This document shows, piece by piece, positions 38,027 through 47,648 of a stretch of DNA of 64,000 nt. Position numbers and translations under genes: made by a program. The DNA is taken from positions 1-64,000 of the forward strand of contig CP006772.1 of NCBI GenBank assembly GCA_000473305.1, written 5' to 3'. How positions within the stretch are numbered: the first letter of the stretch is position 1; each line of letters begins with the position of its first letter. The DNA comes from Bacteroidales bacterium CF (GTDB taxonomy: Bacteria; Bacteroidota; Bacteroidia; Bacteroidales; UBA932). The notes under the pieces are model-generated. The model ran no database searches. It saw only the letters and a list, made by a program, of their open reading frames with translations, and was not told where the DNA came from.

Positions 38027-40531
38027 ATGAAGAATTTTAAGCAGTACATACCTTATCTGATAGCTGTTGCATCATTCGCGGTATTGGCATATTTTTTCAC
38101 CCCGCAAGTCTTCAGCGGAAAGGTTGTCAACCAGTCAGACATCGCCTCATGGAGAGGTATGGCAAACGAGATAATTCAGTATAACGAGGCCAATCCGGAC
38201 AAAGACCCGGCACTCTGGACCAACTCTATGTTCTCGGGAATGCCGGCAACTTCAATTTCTGTCGTTTATAAAGGTGACTTTACGGATTATCTCTACAAAA
38301 TGTTTTTTGTTGGAGTCAGACCGCCAAGTTATCTTCTGATAAGTATGGTGGGAGCTTTTCTAATGTTCCTTGCCTTTGGTGTGAATATCTGGCTGTCGTT
38401 GATAGGAGCCATTGCAGTAACGCTTTGTGCATACAATCCACAGATAATCCAGGTGGGGCACAATTCAAAAATGGTTGCGATTGCCTTTATGCCTTGGGTT
38501 ATATCTGCAGTCGCGTACGCTTACAGGAAAAAACCAATTCTGGGAGCAATTTTGTTTGCCTTTGCCCTCAGTTTCCAGATAAAGGCGAACCATCCTCAGA
38601 TAACATATTACCTTGCTATCATTATAATTGGTTATGTGATAGCATTGTTTTACAATTCGATAAAAGAGAAGAGCTTTATGAAGTTCTTCAGAACATCCTG
38701 TTTCCTTCTTGTTGCAGGTTTGCTTGGTATTGCAACTAACATCAACCATCTCTGGCCGACATACGAGTACTCAAAATATACGATGCGCGGCGGCTCTGAA
38801 CTTAATTCCAATAAACAAGGAGAGAAAAACGGAGGGCTGGACATAACATACGCCACACAGTGGTCATACAGTCCGCAGGAGTTGCCGAACCTGATGATTC
38901 CAAACTATAACGGAGGCTCCTCTGCGGGTGAGTTGTCCAAGAGTTCGGAGACTTATAAGGTATTCAAGAATGCAGGTTATCAGGATGCAGACAATGCTAT
39001 AAAACAGATGCCGCTCTATTGGGGTCCACAGCCTTTTACTGCAGGCCCGATGTATATCGGTGCCATATCGATATTCCTCTTCATACTGGGACTGATGCTG
39101 GTTCCCGGATCCATGAAATGGTGGATTGCCGGAGTTTCACTTGTTGCTGTTCTACTCTCGTGGGGCTCCCATTTTCTCTTCTTCACAGAGCTTTTCTTCA
39201 AGTATGCCCCTCTGTATAACAAATTCCGCACAGTGTCAATGATACTTGTAATATTGCAGGTTCTTGTCCCTCTTCTTGCGTTTGTTACTGTTGACAGGCT
39301 GTTGAAAGGGGAGTATGATCAGAAGAAGGTAAAACAGGGGATAGTTGTTTCGCTTGTAATAACAGCGGGATTCTCACTATTGCTTGCTTTAATGCCTTCG
39401 CTTGCAGGCGATTTCGTTTCTGCATCGGACGGCCAGCTTCCCGAACAGCTGAGAAGCTCTCTCATCCAGGACAGGATGTCACTTCTAAGTGCCGATGCGT
39501 TCAGATCCTTTGCCTTTATAGTACTGGCCGCCGGAGCATTGTGGCTAACAATTATCAACAAACTGAAGAGGTCATATTTATATGTCATTCTCGGACTATT
39601 GGTGATGGTGGATTTGTGGGCTGTCGATAAACGCTACCTTAACGACTCGCATTTTGTGTCAAATACCCAGTTCAAGGATCAATATGCAAAAAGACCCGTA
39701 GATGAGCAGATTCTTCAAGACAAGGATCCTGATTACAGGGTTCTTGATTTAAGTGTAAACACTTTCAACGATGCTCATGTAAGTTATCACCATAAGACAA
39801 TCGGGGGTTACAGCCCGGCAAAACTGCAGAGATATCAGGATCTGATTGATTATTATATAATTCCTGAAATACAGAAAATCGGCAATGACATAAAGGGCTC
39901 TACAACTATAGCAGAGGCTGAGTCAAAACTTGGCAACTATATGGTTCTCAATATGCTTAATACTCGTTATATTGTTGTCAATGGAGGAAATCCTCCTCTT
40001 CGCAACAGCGGAGCAATGGGTAATGCGTGGTTTGCAGATACACTCGTATGGGCAAAAGGTGCCGAAGGAGAGATTTCTATGCTTGGCCAGGTTGACCTGA
40101 AGAGAGCTGCCGTGGTAGAGGAGAGTTTCAAGGAGAAGTTATCCGGACTTACATTTACTTCGGCTGTGGAGTCTCCTGCCGCAGAGATGGCGGAACAGAG
40201 TGATCTTGGAAATGAGATAATCCTTACCTCATATTCTCCTAACAGGTTGACATATAAAAGCAGATCCGCCAAAGAGGGTTTGGCTGTTTTCAGTGAGGTA
40301 TATTATCCTGCAGGATGGAGTGCCAAAATTGACGGGCAACAGGCAGAAATACTACGTGCCAATTATGTTCTCAGGGCCTTGAGATTGCCGGCGGGAGAAC
40401 ATGAGATTGAGTTCAGTTACATGCCTGAATCCATAGTTAAAGGGGCTAAATATTCAAGTATGGCATCCGGCTTGCTTATATTGCTTTTAGTTCTTGGAAT
40501 ATTTTTTGAGATAAAGGGTCGTAAACAATAA
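38027..40531 (+). CDS. YfhO-type multi-pass membrane protein
   Basis: 834 residues with about 12 hydrophobic segments across the first two thirds and another near the end. Between them a periplasmic region carries sequences typical of the YfhO (DUF6080/GT-C-like) family, such as FSEVYYPAGWSAKIDGQ. In other bacteria YfhO is needed to glycosylate lipoteichoic acid. Here it follows a GT4 gene by 10 bases, so a role as a GT-C glycosyltransferase or flippase for surface glycans is plausible. Confidence 0.85.
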   Translation: MKNFKQYIPYLIAVASFAVLAYFFTPQVFSGKVVNQSDIASWRGMANEIIQYNEANPDKDPALWTNSMFSGMPATSISVVYKGDFTDYLYKMFFVGVRPPSYLLISMVGAFLMFLAFGVNIWLSLIGAIAVTLCAYNPQIIQVGHNSKMVAIAFMPWVISAVAYAYRKKPILGAILFAFALSFQIKANHPQITYYLAIIIIGYVIALFYNSIKEKSFMKFFRTSCFLLVAGLLGIATNINHLWPTYEYSKYTMRGGSELNSNKQGEKNGGLDITYATQWSYSPQELPNLMIPNYNGGSSAGELSKSSETYKVFKNAGYQDADNAIKQMPLYWGPQPFTAGPMYIGAISIFLFILGLMLVPGSMKWWIAGVSLVAVLLSWGSHFLFFTELFFKYAPLYNKFRTVSMILVILQVLVPLLAFVTVDRLLKGEYDQKKVKQGIVVSLVITAGFSLLLALMPSLAGDFVSASDGQLPEQLRSSLIQDRMSLLSADAFRSFAFIVLAAGALWLTIINKLKRSYLYVILGLLVMVDLWAVDKRYLNDSHFVSNTQFKDQYAKRPVDEQILQDKDPDYRVLDLSVNTFNDAHVSYHHKTIGGYSPAKLQRYQDLIDYYIIPEIQKIGNDIKGSTTIAEAESKLGNYMVLNMLNTRYIVVNGGNPPLRNSGAMGNAWFADTLVWAKGAEGEISMLGQVDLKRAAVVEESFKEKLSGLTFTSAVESPAAEMAEQSDLGNEIILTSYSPNRLTYKSRSAKEGLAVFSEVYYPAGWSAKIDGQQAEILRANYVLRALRLPAGEHEIEFSYMPESIVKGAKYSSMASGLLILLLVLGIFFEIKGRKQ

Positions 40532-40532
40532 A

Positions 40533-40934
40533 ATGTTAAGGGTAATAAGGGACTATTTAAGTGTATTCGGGTTATTGTGCCTGACACTTTTTCTAACAAT
40601 GGCAACACTTGAGAGAAAGAGTGCCTTGATGGCTCAACCCTTAAGCCCTGTCCAGGAAAATGTCTGTACATACTCTCCTGTTCTCGGTCAGTCCGGAGTG
40701 CGGCAGGTTTTGTCAGAGACAACTGCCCCGGTAGTAGCTTCGCCCGGAGGTTTCGCAGCAAATCCTTGCATAGCAAACTTTCACCAGAAGGTTCTTGGAT
40801 ACTCACTCTTCAGAGAGCGACATATCGGGAAGTTCAACGGCAGGATTGAGCAGCAGTTTCTTGAGTTGATTAATTCTATTTATACCCCGGCCTGCTCATT
40901 TTTCATTTATGGTCTGCGGAAGATAGTCATTTAG
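40533..40934 (+). CDS. Small hypothetical protein with one membrane segment
   Basis: It starts one base after the YfhO-type gene stops, which supports it being real. The 133-residue product has a hydrophobic segment at about residues 9-24 (YLSVFGLLCLTLFLT) and an otherwise unrecognised sequence with four cysteines. It may be a short accessory protein of the glycan pathway, but that rests on position alone. A competing minus-strand reading frame over the same bases looks like a shadow. Confidence 0.5.
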   Translation: MLRVIRDYLSVFGLLCLTLFLTMATLERKSALMAQPLSPVQENVCTYSPVLGQSGVRQVLSETTAPVVASPGGFAANPCIANFHQKVLGYSLFRERHIGKFNGRIEQQFLELINSIYTPACSFFIYGLRKIVI

Positions 40935-41026
40935 TGTTTTTATTGGATTTTAACTCTTCTGTCTCGTTTTGGCGGGGCAGGGATTGCGTATGCATTAAAA
41001 ACAATAATTCAATAAAAACACATATT

Positions 41027-41500
41027 ATGAACACAAATATATCACATCCGGAAATTGTCAAGGTTTTTGACACAAAAAGTCTTATTATAACATCTGCCAT
41101 TGCTGTTGCAGGAATTGCATCACTTGTCCTGTCATGGTTCGGCATTGCAAGCATTTTGCTTATTATAGCCTTACTGCTGTTTTTTCTAAAATCAAAGGCC
41201 AATGTTTATAAGCCTTCGGGCAGTTTTGTGAAGACAGAATCATTCTATCTGGACAAGGAGGAACTTCCTTTCTTGCAGACTTTGTTGGAAGGTAAGGAAC
41301 AAGAGGAGCCGAGAGTAATAAAATTCACTTCAACAGGTAGTGCAAGAATTGATTACATCTTTTCTGCCGATAAACAATTCGCTGCTTTTCAGCTTTTCGA
41401 GTTTATTCCGCACAAATATGAGGTGTATTCAAAGATGATCAGTTTTACCGGAGCTCAGGCCAAAAAAATGATCAGCTATATTGATAAGTGTAAAAAGTAA
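41027..41500 (+). CDS. Small membrane protein of unknown function
   Basis: 157 residues from ATG at 41027 (MNTNISHPE); a longer in-frame start at 40934 would add an unlikely low-complexity leader. Two adjacent hydrophobic segments (about residues 22-61) are followed by a soluble alpha/beta region ending in a basic tail (YIDKCKK). No known family recognised. It is convergent with the RND operon, ending 5 bases from it. Confidence 0.7.
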   Translation: MNTNISHPEIVKVFDTKSLIITSAIAVAGIASLVLSWFGIASILLIIALLLFFLKSKANVYKPSGSFVKTESFYLDKEELPFLQTLLEGKEQEEPRVIKFTSTGSARIDYIFSADKQFAAFQLFEFIPHKYEVYSKMISFTGAQAKKMISYIDKCKK

Positions 41501-41505
41501 TTTGA

Positions 41506-44500
41506 TTATATCTTTCTCCACACAGGCAGGAAGAAAACAATGCCGATAATAGAGAAGATGAGGCCTCCCATAGTGCCTACTGCAAATGAAAACCAGAACT
41601 GCTCGTCTTTCCCGTCGAACAGGAATGGCAGCAGGCCGAGAACAGTAGAGATTATGGTTAACAAAATTGGGATAATCTTGTAATTATAGGCTTTAATGTA
41701 AAGGTCCAGAGGATTGCGCAGTCTGAGAGATGCCGCTCCTTTGGGCCTTTTAAGTATATTATATTGATTTATAATGTATATCCCGGCATTGACGGATATT
41801 CCGCAAAGCATAATCATGGCCGCAAAGCCACCCTGGTCGAATGTGTATCCTGTAAAATAAAACGTAAGGAAAAGTCCTATCAAGGAGAGCGGAATCATCA
41901 GTATTATCAAGAGTGGTTGTAACAGGGACTCAAAGAGCATTGAGCAGATGAAGTATATTATTGCAATAACAAGCAAGAGAAGCAGGAATAACTTACTTTT
42001 TGAAAAATCCCATTCATAATCCTCGGTTTCGGCTTTATAACCGATAGGCAAAACCTCTTCGTTCAATCTCTTTATCTCTCGCTTCTTTACTCTGGATGAA
42101 AGTTCATACGAACCTATAAAATCGTACGAAACGACCAGCCTGTATTGCTGATTCTCCTTGTAAATGTCGTTACCGCTCTTTCTCATCTCAATCTTACCTA
42201 TTTCTGAAAACTTCACCTCCTGTTCATTCACTATTGAAAGGTGTTCATTATACAGATTCCACACATCAAACTTATTCAGGTTCGAGGAGACCACTTTTAC
42301 AGGAACCTTTTCGTCACCAACATCCAACGATGCGGCACTTTGATTGAAAAGCTGGTCTTGCAGGGCCATATATACATCGGCGGGAGTCATCCCGAGCACA
42401 GCCATAGTGTTGTAGTTGTAATCAATGAAATACTCATTTCTGGCACTCTTCTCGCCATAACGCCGGTTCCCGCTGATTTCAGGCTTGCTTACCCTTTGAT
42501 TCTCTGAGAGGCTTTTGACTGCGTTCTGGCAGTATGAATAAAGCTGATCATAATTATAACCTGTTATAATAATGCTGTTGGAACCAAAAGAGCCTGAACC
42601 CACATAGTTGTTGAATCCGTTATCGTCAATCCCGCGTACATCCCAGGTAGCTCCACCAAAATCAATTGCCTTAGCTATTACCTCTTGTTTCAGGAACATA
42701 GGAAATTCACTATTCTCATACTCTTTCTTGAAAGTGACCTCTATTGAGGCATTCTTATATGAGCTTATAGTCGTATTGAACATCTTTATCTGAGGAAACT
42801 GTGTGAGAAAGTTTTCCATGTTCACCACAATGTCGTTCAACTGTTTGGTCGTGCACCCGTCCGGCAAACCGGCTTGTATGTATATGGCTTTTTTTGCAGG
42901 TTCCCTTCCGTAGCCGAATGTCTTGACATTTTGCGTGAAAAGCCTCAGAGTTCCTCCGAAGACCCTCTCGGCAATATTTTTTAAATCATTTTGATAGAAA
43001 GAGCTGCCGATTGTCTTATTGTAGGCTTTATCCCAAAAACTCTCCTCCTTTTCAATTTTCGAAGGAAGATAATGTATGGGGAGGCCGAATCCGAATATCA
43101 ACAGCAGTATGAAGATCCACCTGTGACCTCTGCCGAATGATATATATCGCTTGTAAAGCTTGTTAAATCTTACGGTTCGTCGTAACGAGGCTGTATTTTG
43201 AGATGACCTGACACCTCCGACAGGAAGTTTGTCCACTAGTGCCGGTACAAGCAATAATGATATGATCAGGGAGACTGTGAGGTTTATAATTATTACTGCA
43301 GAGAATTCGACTAAGTTGACCCTGTCTTCCTCGGGCAGGAAGAAGATTACTGCCAGCGCACCTATTGTGGTAAGCAGTGCTCCCAGAATTGCCAGAAACG
43401 CCTTTCTGTCCCGGAAATAGCCGTAATGGGAGATCATAATAATGCTGGAGTCTATAATCATTCCCAGAGAGACCGTTATTCCGGCCAGCGAGTATATATG
43501 TATCTGAAGTTTGAACAGATAGTAGAAGATAAATGCAATGAATATGTTTGCAATGAGTGTGATAATAATTATGGATAGATAGCGCAGACTCCGGGTTGCC
43601 ATAAATACGAATGCAAGCAGAAAAAGGAAAGAGAGAATAGTCCTTCTCAATATCTTATTCAGTTCGGCCTTAAGCTCTTCCGAAACATCATAAGAGAGTG
43701 TGGCAGAAAACTTGTCCGGGAACTCTTTTTCCAGCTCTTTCATCCGGGTTTTCACACTATTGCAGAGGTCGATGGTGTTTACACCCTTTTCAGGTACAAT
43801 TGAGAGGTTTATTGTATTTAAACCGTTTATACGATTGTAGTAGGAGGGTTCTCTCTCCTTGTAAACCGTTTTGGTGATATCATCAAGTCTTATAATCCGG
43901 CCGTCAACATTCTTGATCGGTATTTGCCCGAATTTGCTCCCTTTTGAAGAGGTGGTAAGTATTATAGCCTTGCTCTCTATACTGCCGATGACATCGTCTG
44001 AGCCGGCGTATGTGCTAATGGCACTTGTAATGTCTTCGGGTGTTACCCCTATTTTTCTCAAATAGTCAGGATTAAAAGAGACCTCTATGAAATAAGGTGT
44101 GGCGCCTGAGAGGTTTAGTTCGGCAATTCCGTCAATAAGTGACAATTGTTTTACAATGTGTTCCTTTGCATACTCTTCTATCTGATTGGTGGGAATTCCT
44201 GCATTTATAGTGTAAAATAAAACAGAACTTGTGTTTTCTCCGTTATAGGAAGCGGAAAACAGCGGATAGGTTACACCTTCGGGAAGCTTCGGGTATATTC
44301 TCCTTATCTGTGATGCGATTTCAAAACGGACAGCATTTATGTCTGTCTTTGGCTTCAGTGTTATTGAGATGCTCCCTCTCTCCTTGCCGGAAACTGAACT
44401 CACCTGCTTGATGCCGGATATGGAGGATATCACCCCCTCCAACTTTGAGGTAACCTCTGACTCAATAACCCTCGCTGAAGCTCCGGCCCAGTTGTAGCTG

Positions 44501-44622
44501 ATAGATATCTCCTTCTGCTCGTATGTGGGGGTGTACTGGATGCTCAGCAAAGGGGTTATCCCTGCTCCGACTATCACAAGAACAACAAATACAAGTATCA
44601 CAGAGAATGAGGAGAGTTTCAT
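41506..44622 (-). CDS. RND efflux permease, second of the pair
   Basis: A 1038-residue AcrB-superfamily pump subunit: about 12 membrane helices in two halves, each with a large periplasmic porter region. TM4 has GMIIDSSIIM, keeping the first relay Asp but with Ser in place of the second; TM10 has GISVNAGIYI, without the usual Lys. It overlaps the upstream RND gene by 4 bases and so is probably co-translated with it; two unlike permeases suggest a hetero-oligomeric pump as in MdtBC. Substrate unknown. Confidence 0.9.
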   Translation of the reverse strand: MKLSSFSVILVFVVLVIVGAGITPLLSIQYTPTYEQKEISISYNWAGASARVIESEVTSKLEGVISSISGIKQVSSVSGKERGSISITLKPKTDINAVRFEIASQIRRIYPKLPEGVTYPLFSASYNGENTSSVLFYTINAGIPTNQIEEYAKEHIVKQLSLIDGIAELNLSGATPYFIEVSFNPDYLRKIGVTPEDITSAISTYAGSDDVIGSIESKAIILTTSSKGSKFGQIPIKNVDGRIIRLDDITKTVYKEREPSYYNRINGLNTINLSIVPEKGVNTIDLCNSVKTRMKELEKEFPDKFSATLSYDVSEELKAELNKILRRTILSFLFLLAFVFMATRSLRYLSIIIITLIANIFIAFIFYYLFKLQIHIYSLAGITVSLGMIIDSSIIMISHYGYFRDRKAFLAILGALLTTIGALAVIFFLPEEDRVNLVEFSAVIIINLTVSLIISLLLVPALVDKLPVGGVRSSQNTASLRRTVRFNKLYKRYISFGRGHRWIFILLLIFGFGLPIHYLPSKIEKEESFWDKAYNKTIGSSFYQNDLKNIAERVFGGTLRLFTQNVKTFGYGREPAKKAIYIQAGLPDGCTTKQLNDIVVNMENFLTQFPQIKMFNTTISSYKNASIEVTFKKEYENSEFPMFLKQEVIAKAIDFGGATWDVRGIDDNGFNNYVGSGSFGSNSIIITGYNYDQLYSYCQNAVKSLSENQRVSKPEISGNRRYGEKSARNEYFIDYNYNTMAVLGMTPADVYMALQDQLFNQSAASLDVGDEKVPVKVVSSNLNKFDVWNLYNEHLSIVNEQEVKFSEIGKIEMRKSGNDIYKENQQYRLVVSYDFIGSYELSSRVKKREIKRLNEEVLPIGYKAETEDYEWDFSKSKLFLLLLLVIAIIYFICSMLFESLLQPLLIILMIPLSLIGLFLTFYFTGYTFDQGGFAAMIMLCGISVNAGIYIINQYNILKRPKGAASLRLRNPLDLYIKAYNYKIIPILLTIISTVLGLLPFLFDGKDEQFWFSFAVGTMGGLIFSIIGIVFFLPVWRKI

Positions 44623-47600
44623 CCTTTACGCTTGTTATAAATGTTGTAATAGAAAACCGGGATGAAGAAGACGCTGACAATGGTTCCCATCACCATTCCT
44701 CCTATAAGTGCAAGAGAGAGCGGGTACTGAAGGTCTGATCCTATGTCTCCCCGGACAAGGAATGGAGCAATTGCGAGAATGGTTGTCAAACTTGTCATGA
44801 TAATCGGTTTTAGCCTTCTTGAGCCCCCGGTCATAATCGCCCTGAGAAGTGAGTAACCATCCTTTCTCAACCTGTTGATTGTGTCAACCTTGAGAATGGA
44901 GTCGTTGATAATTATGCCGGACATTACAACCAACCCGATCATTGACATAAGGTTTATACCTGAGCCGCACACCCAAAGCAACAACATTGCTGCAAATACA
45001 TCCACTACAATTTCGGATAGTATTATGAGTGGCTGTATCAGAGACTCGAATTGGGCGGCAAGTATAAAGAAGAGCAAAAGAAGAGAAACAGTGAGGATTA
45101 TGGCGAGTTCCCCTATCATCTCCCTGTTCGAGAAATAGCTGCCGGAGAATGTTACATCGAAATCTTTATCCTGGTTTGAAACCCTTTTTATTGTACTTAT
45201 GGACTCTTTGACATCCTTGTCCGGTATTGAGAGGTTCAGGGGATAGTAGTCACCTAAGGTTCCGGAGGTAATGCTCTTGAGGTCTCTTACACGGGTCTCG
45301 TGCATCACAACCGAGAGAGGAATCTCTGTTCCATCTTCATTGATGACGGTTGTCATAAGCAGATCTGCAGTCAGGTCTGATGCATCCCCAACGGTCACGG
45401 GCACAGAATAGCTGCCCTCATTTATCGCGAAAACAGTATTCTCCATTGTTGCTGTCTTCAGGGCGTCGTACACATCGCCGTATGTTATCTTATATAATGA
45501 CAACATCTCCGGATCTGTCACAAACATTATCTGTTCCTGCCAAAGCACAGGCTCCATATACAGAGAGGGCAGAGTGTCCGATACTTTTGACAGGAAGTTA
45601 TTCAGTTTATCCGGATCGGGAGCACCTCCCTCTTTAGCCATGATTCTTGCAGTGAGATTGTAATCCTTGTCTGAAAAGACAAGGTTGAAAATATTATCTG
45701 TCTGTGACAAGCGATATGCTGCATCGGGGTATCTCTCCTTGAGAAAATCGGTGACACTTTTTTCTATGTCCGGCAGACTTGATGGTTTATCGGCCTTCAG
45801 GTAAAGTAACACCTCGGTCTGTCCCAGATCCGGTGTGTGTGAGAGTAGAAATTGCTGGTTTCCTACAAAAGAGCTGCTTTGAACAACATTATTTCCTGCG
45901 ACCTGGAGGACTTCGAGGGTTCGTCTGTCACTCTCTTCGGTTGTTATCGGAATATTCCAGTCTATAGAGACCATTATATCATCATGAGTGACAGGAGGAA
46001 GTTTGGTCTTGTCTATAACATTGAAAATTAAATATGCGCCTGGTATTGTTGAGAGGAATAAAACCCAGGCAACTCTTTGATGACGGAATGTCCATTTAAG
46101 CCCTTTTTCGTAGAGAGCCACAATGTCTATCAGGCGCAGTTTCCCTAAGATCTTATTCTCTTTGGACTCCCCTTTCTTCTTATATAACTGGTAGTAATAG
46201 ACAGGTATCACAAGAACTGCCACAACAAGAGAGGAGAGTAATCCTATCGATACCCCGAGAGCCTGATCGTAAAAAAGGGCTCCGGCTATACCGCTCAGAA
46301 AGACCAGCGGGATGAAGACCGAACAGGTTGTAAGAACAGAGCTCAACATAGCAGAGAAGACCTCATTGACACCCTTGACAACAGCCTCTTTCAGGGAAAA
46401 TCCCCTTTCACGCAGTTGCGTTATATTGTCAATAACAATTATTGAGTTGTCCACCATCATACCAATACCCAGAATCAGTCCGGAAAGAGATATGATATTG
46501 ATTGAGATTCCGACAAGGAAAAAGAAGAGTAAAGCCACTATCAAGGAGAGTGGTATAGTGATGGTAACAAGCCATGGAGTGCGGAAATCCCTCATGAAGA
46601 GAAAGAGCACGATACAAGCGAGTATTGCTCCTATGATGAGGTTATTCTTAAGATTCCCGATTGAATATGTAAGAAGTTCCGTCTGATCTCTTGTAACCTT
46701 AAAATCTATGCCCGGATACTCCTTTTCAAATTCCGACAAAGATTTATTAACAGCTTTTTTCAGATCATCCATCTTGGCATCGGACTGTTTGATAATTGCA
46801 AGAGAAATGGCCCTTTTACCATCGCTTCTTACCAGTCCTCTCTCCTCTTTTGCCTGCTCGGTAACTGTTGCAAGGTCTTTGAATTTATATATTCTTCCGT
46901 CTATATTGAGTACTATATTCTCAATCTCCTCACGTGTCCGTATTTCAGAAATAAAACGGATGTCCCATCTGTAGTGTCCGTCTTTTATTGAGAGGTTTCC
47001 AAGTTTAAGATTGCTGTTTGAGATAGCGTTCTTTAACCTTTTTTCAGTAATTCCGAGAGCATGCATCTTCTCGCTTTTCGGAGTAATTATTATCTCCGGC
47101 AGGGAGAGTCCGCTGATATCAACGAGTGCAATTTCCGGGACCTGCTCCAGTCTTTTGGATATAACTTCCGAGGCAAAACGGCTTAATTCAAGAAATTTCT
47201 CCGAGTAATCCTCTTTGGCCGTCATGTTGATAAAAAAGGCGGGAATGTCGGTCGCGTTAGCCTTGATGACCTTTGGCCGCTCAATATCTTTCGGCATGGA
47301 TGATATTGCCTTGTCAACCTTTTCATTTACCTCAATAAATGTAAAGTCAATGTCGGTCCCGTGGTCAAATTCCATGAAAATATCTGCTCCGTTGTCTTTG
47401 GACTCGCATCTCAACTCTTTGAGATGCTGTGTCTGCATCAGTTGAGGACTGAGCGACTTGACAATAGTATTGTCAACTTCACGGGCAGAGTATCCTGGTG
47501 CACTTATCTGGACTGTCACCTGTGGAATCTCAACGTCCGGCATCAATGACACGGGAAGCATGGATATGGCAACCAGACCCAGTACTACAACAGCTATAAT

Positions 47601-47645
47601 CGACATTGTAACTGCTATGGGACGCTCAATGAGTTTGCCAATCAT
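44619..47645 (-). CDS. RND efflux permease, first of the pair
   Basis: A 1008-residue AcrB-superfamily permease. The start IERPIAVTMSIIAVVVLG and motif ASGYSAREVDNT-like region (here APGYSAREVDNT) are typical. TM4 reads GMMVDNSIIVIDNI (Asp then Asn) and TM10 GIIINDSILKVD, a pattern of Bacteroidota-type RND pumps rather than E. coli AcrB. It follows the adaptor gene by 3 bases and overlaps the second permease by 4 bases. Confidence 0.92.
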   Translation of the reverse strand: MIGKLIERPIAVTMSIIAVVVLGLVAISMLPVSLMPDVEIPQVTVQISAPGYSAREVDNTIVKSLSPQLMQTQHLKELRCESKDNGADIFMEFDHGTDIDFTFIEVNEKVDKAISSMPKDIERPKVIKANATDIPAFFINMTAKEDYSEKFLELSRFASEVISKRLEQVPEIALVDISGLSLPEIIITPKSEKMHALGITEKRLKNAISNSNLKLGNLSIKDGHYRWDIRFISEIRTREEIENIVLNIDGRIYKFKDLATVTEQAKEERGLVRSDGKRAISLAIIKQSDAKMDDLKKAVNKSLSEFEKEYPGIDFKVTRDQTELLTYSIGNLKNNLIIGAILACIVLFLFMRDFRTPWLVTITIPLSLIVALLFFFLVGISINIISLSGLILGIGMMVDNSIIVIDNITQLRERGFSLKEAVVKGVNEVFSAMLSSVLTTCSVFIPLVFLSGIAGALFYDQALGVSIGLLSSLVVAVLVIPVYYYQLYKKKGESKENKILGKLRLIDIVALYEKGLKWTFRHQRVAWVLFLSTIPGAYLIFNVIDKTKLPPVTHDDIMVSIDWNIPITTEESDRRTLEVLQVAGNNVVQSSSFVGNQQFLLSHTPDLGQTEVLLYLKADKPSSLPDIEKSVTDFLKERYPDAAYRLSQTDNIFNLVFSDKDYNLTARIMAKEGGAPDPDKLNNFLSKVSDTLPSLYMEPVLWQEQIMFVTDPEMLSLYKITYGDVYDALKTATMENTVFAINEGSYSVPVTVGDASDLTADLLMTTVINEDGTEIPLSVVMHETRVRDLKSITSGTLGDYYPLNLSIPDKDVKESISTIKRVSNQDKDFDVTFSGSYFSNREMIGELAIILTVSLLLLFFILAAQFESLIQPLIILSEIVVDVFAAMLLLWVCGSGINLMSMIGLVVMSGIIINDSILKVDTINRLRKDGYSLLRAIMTGGSRRLKPIIMTSLTTILAIAPFLVRGDIGSDLQYPLSLALIGGMVMGTIVSVFFIPVFYYNIYNKRKG

Positions 47646-47648
47646 AAC

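Noticed and set aside
40417-40806. 129-codon minus-strand frame at the YfhO gene end
   Set aside because: It overlaps the conserved end of the YfhO-type gene and the tightly spaced following gene; no motifs.
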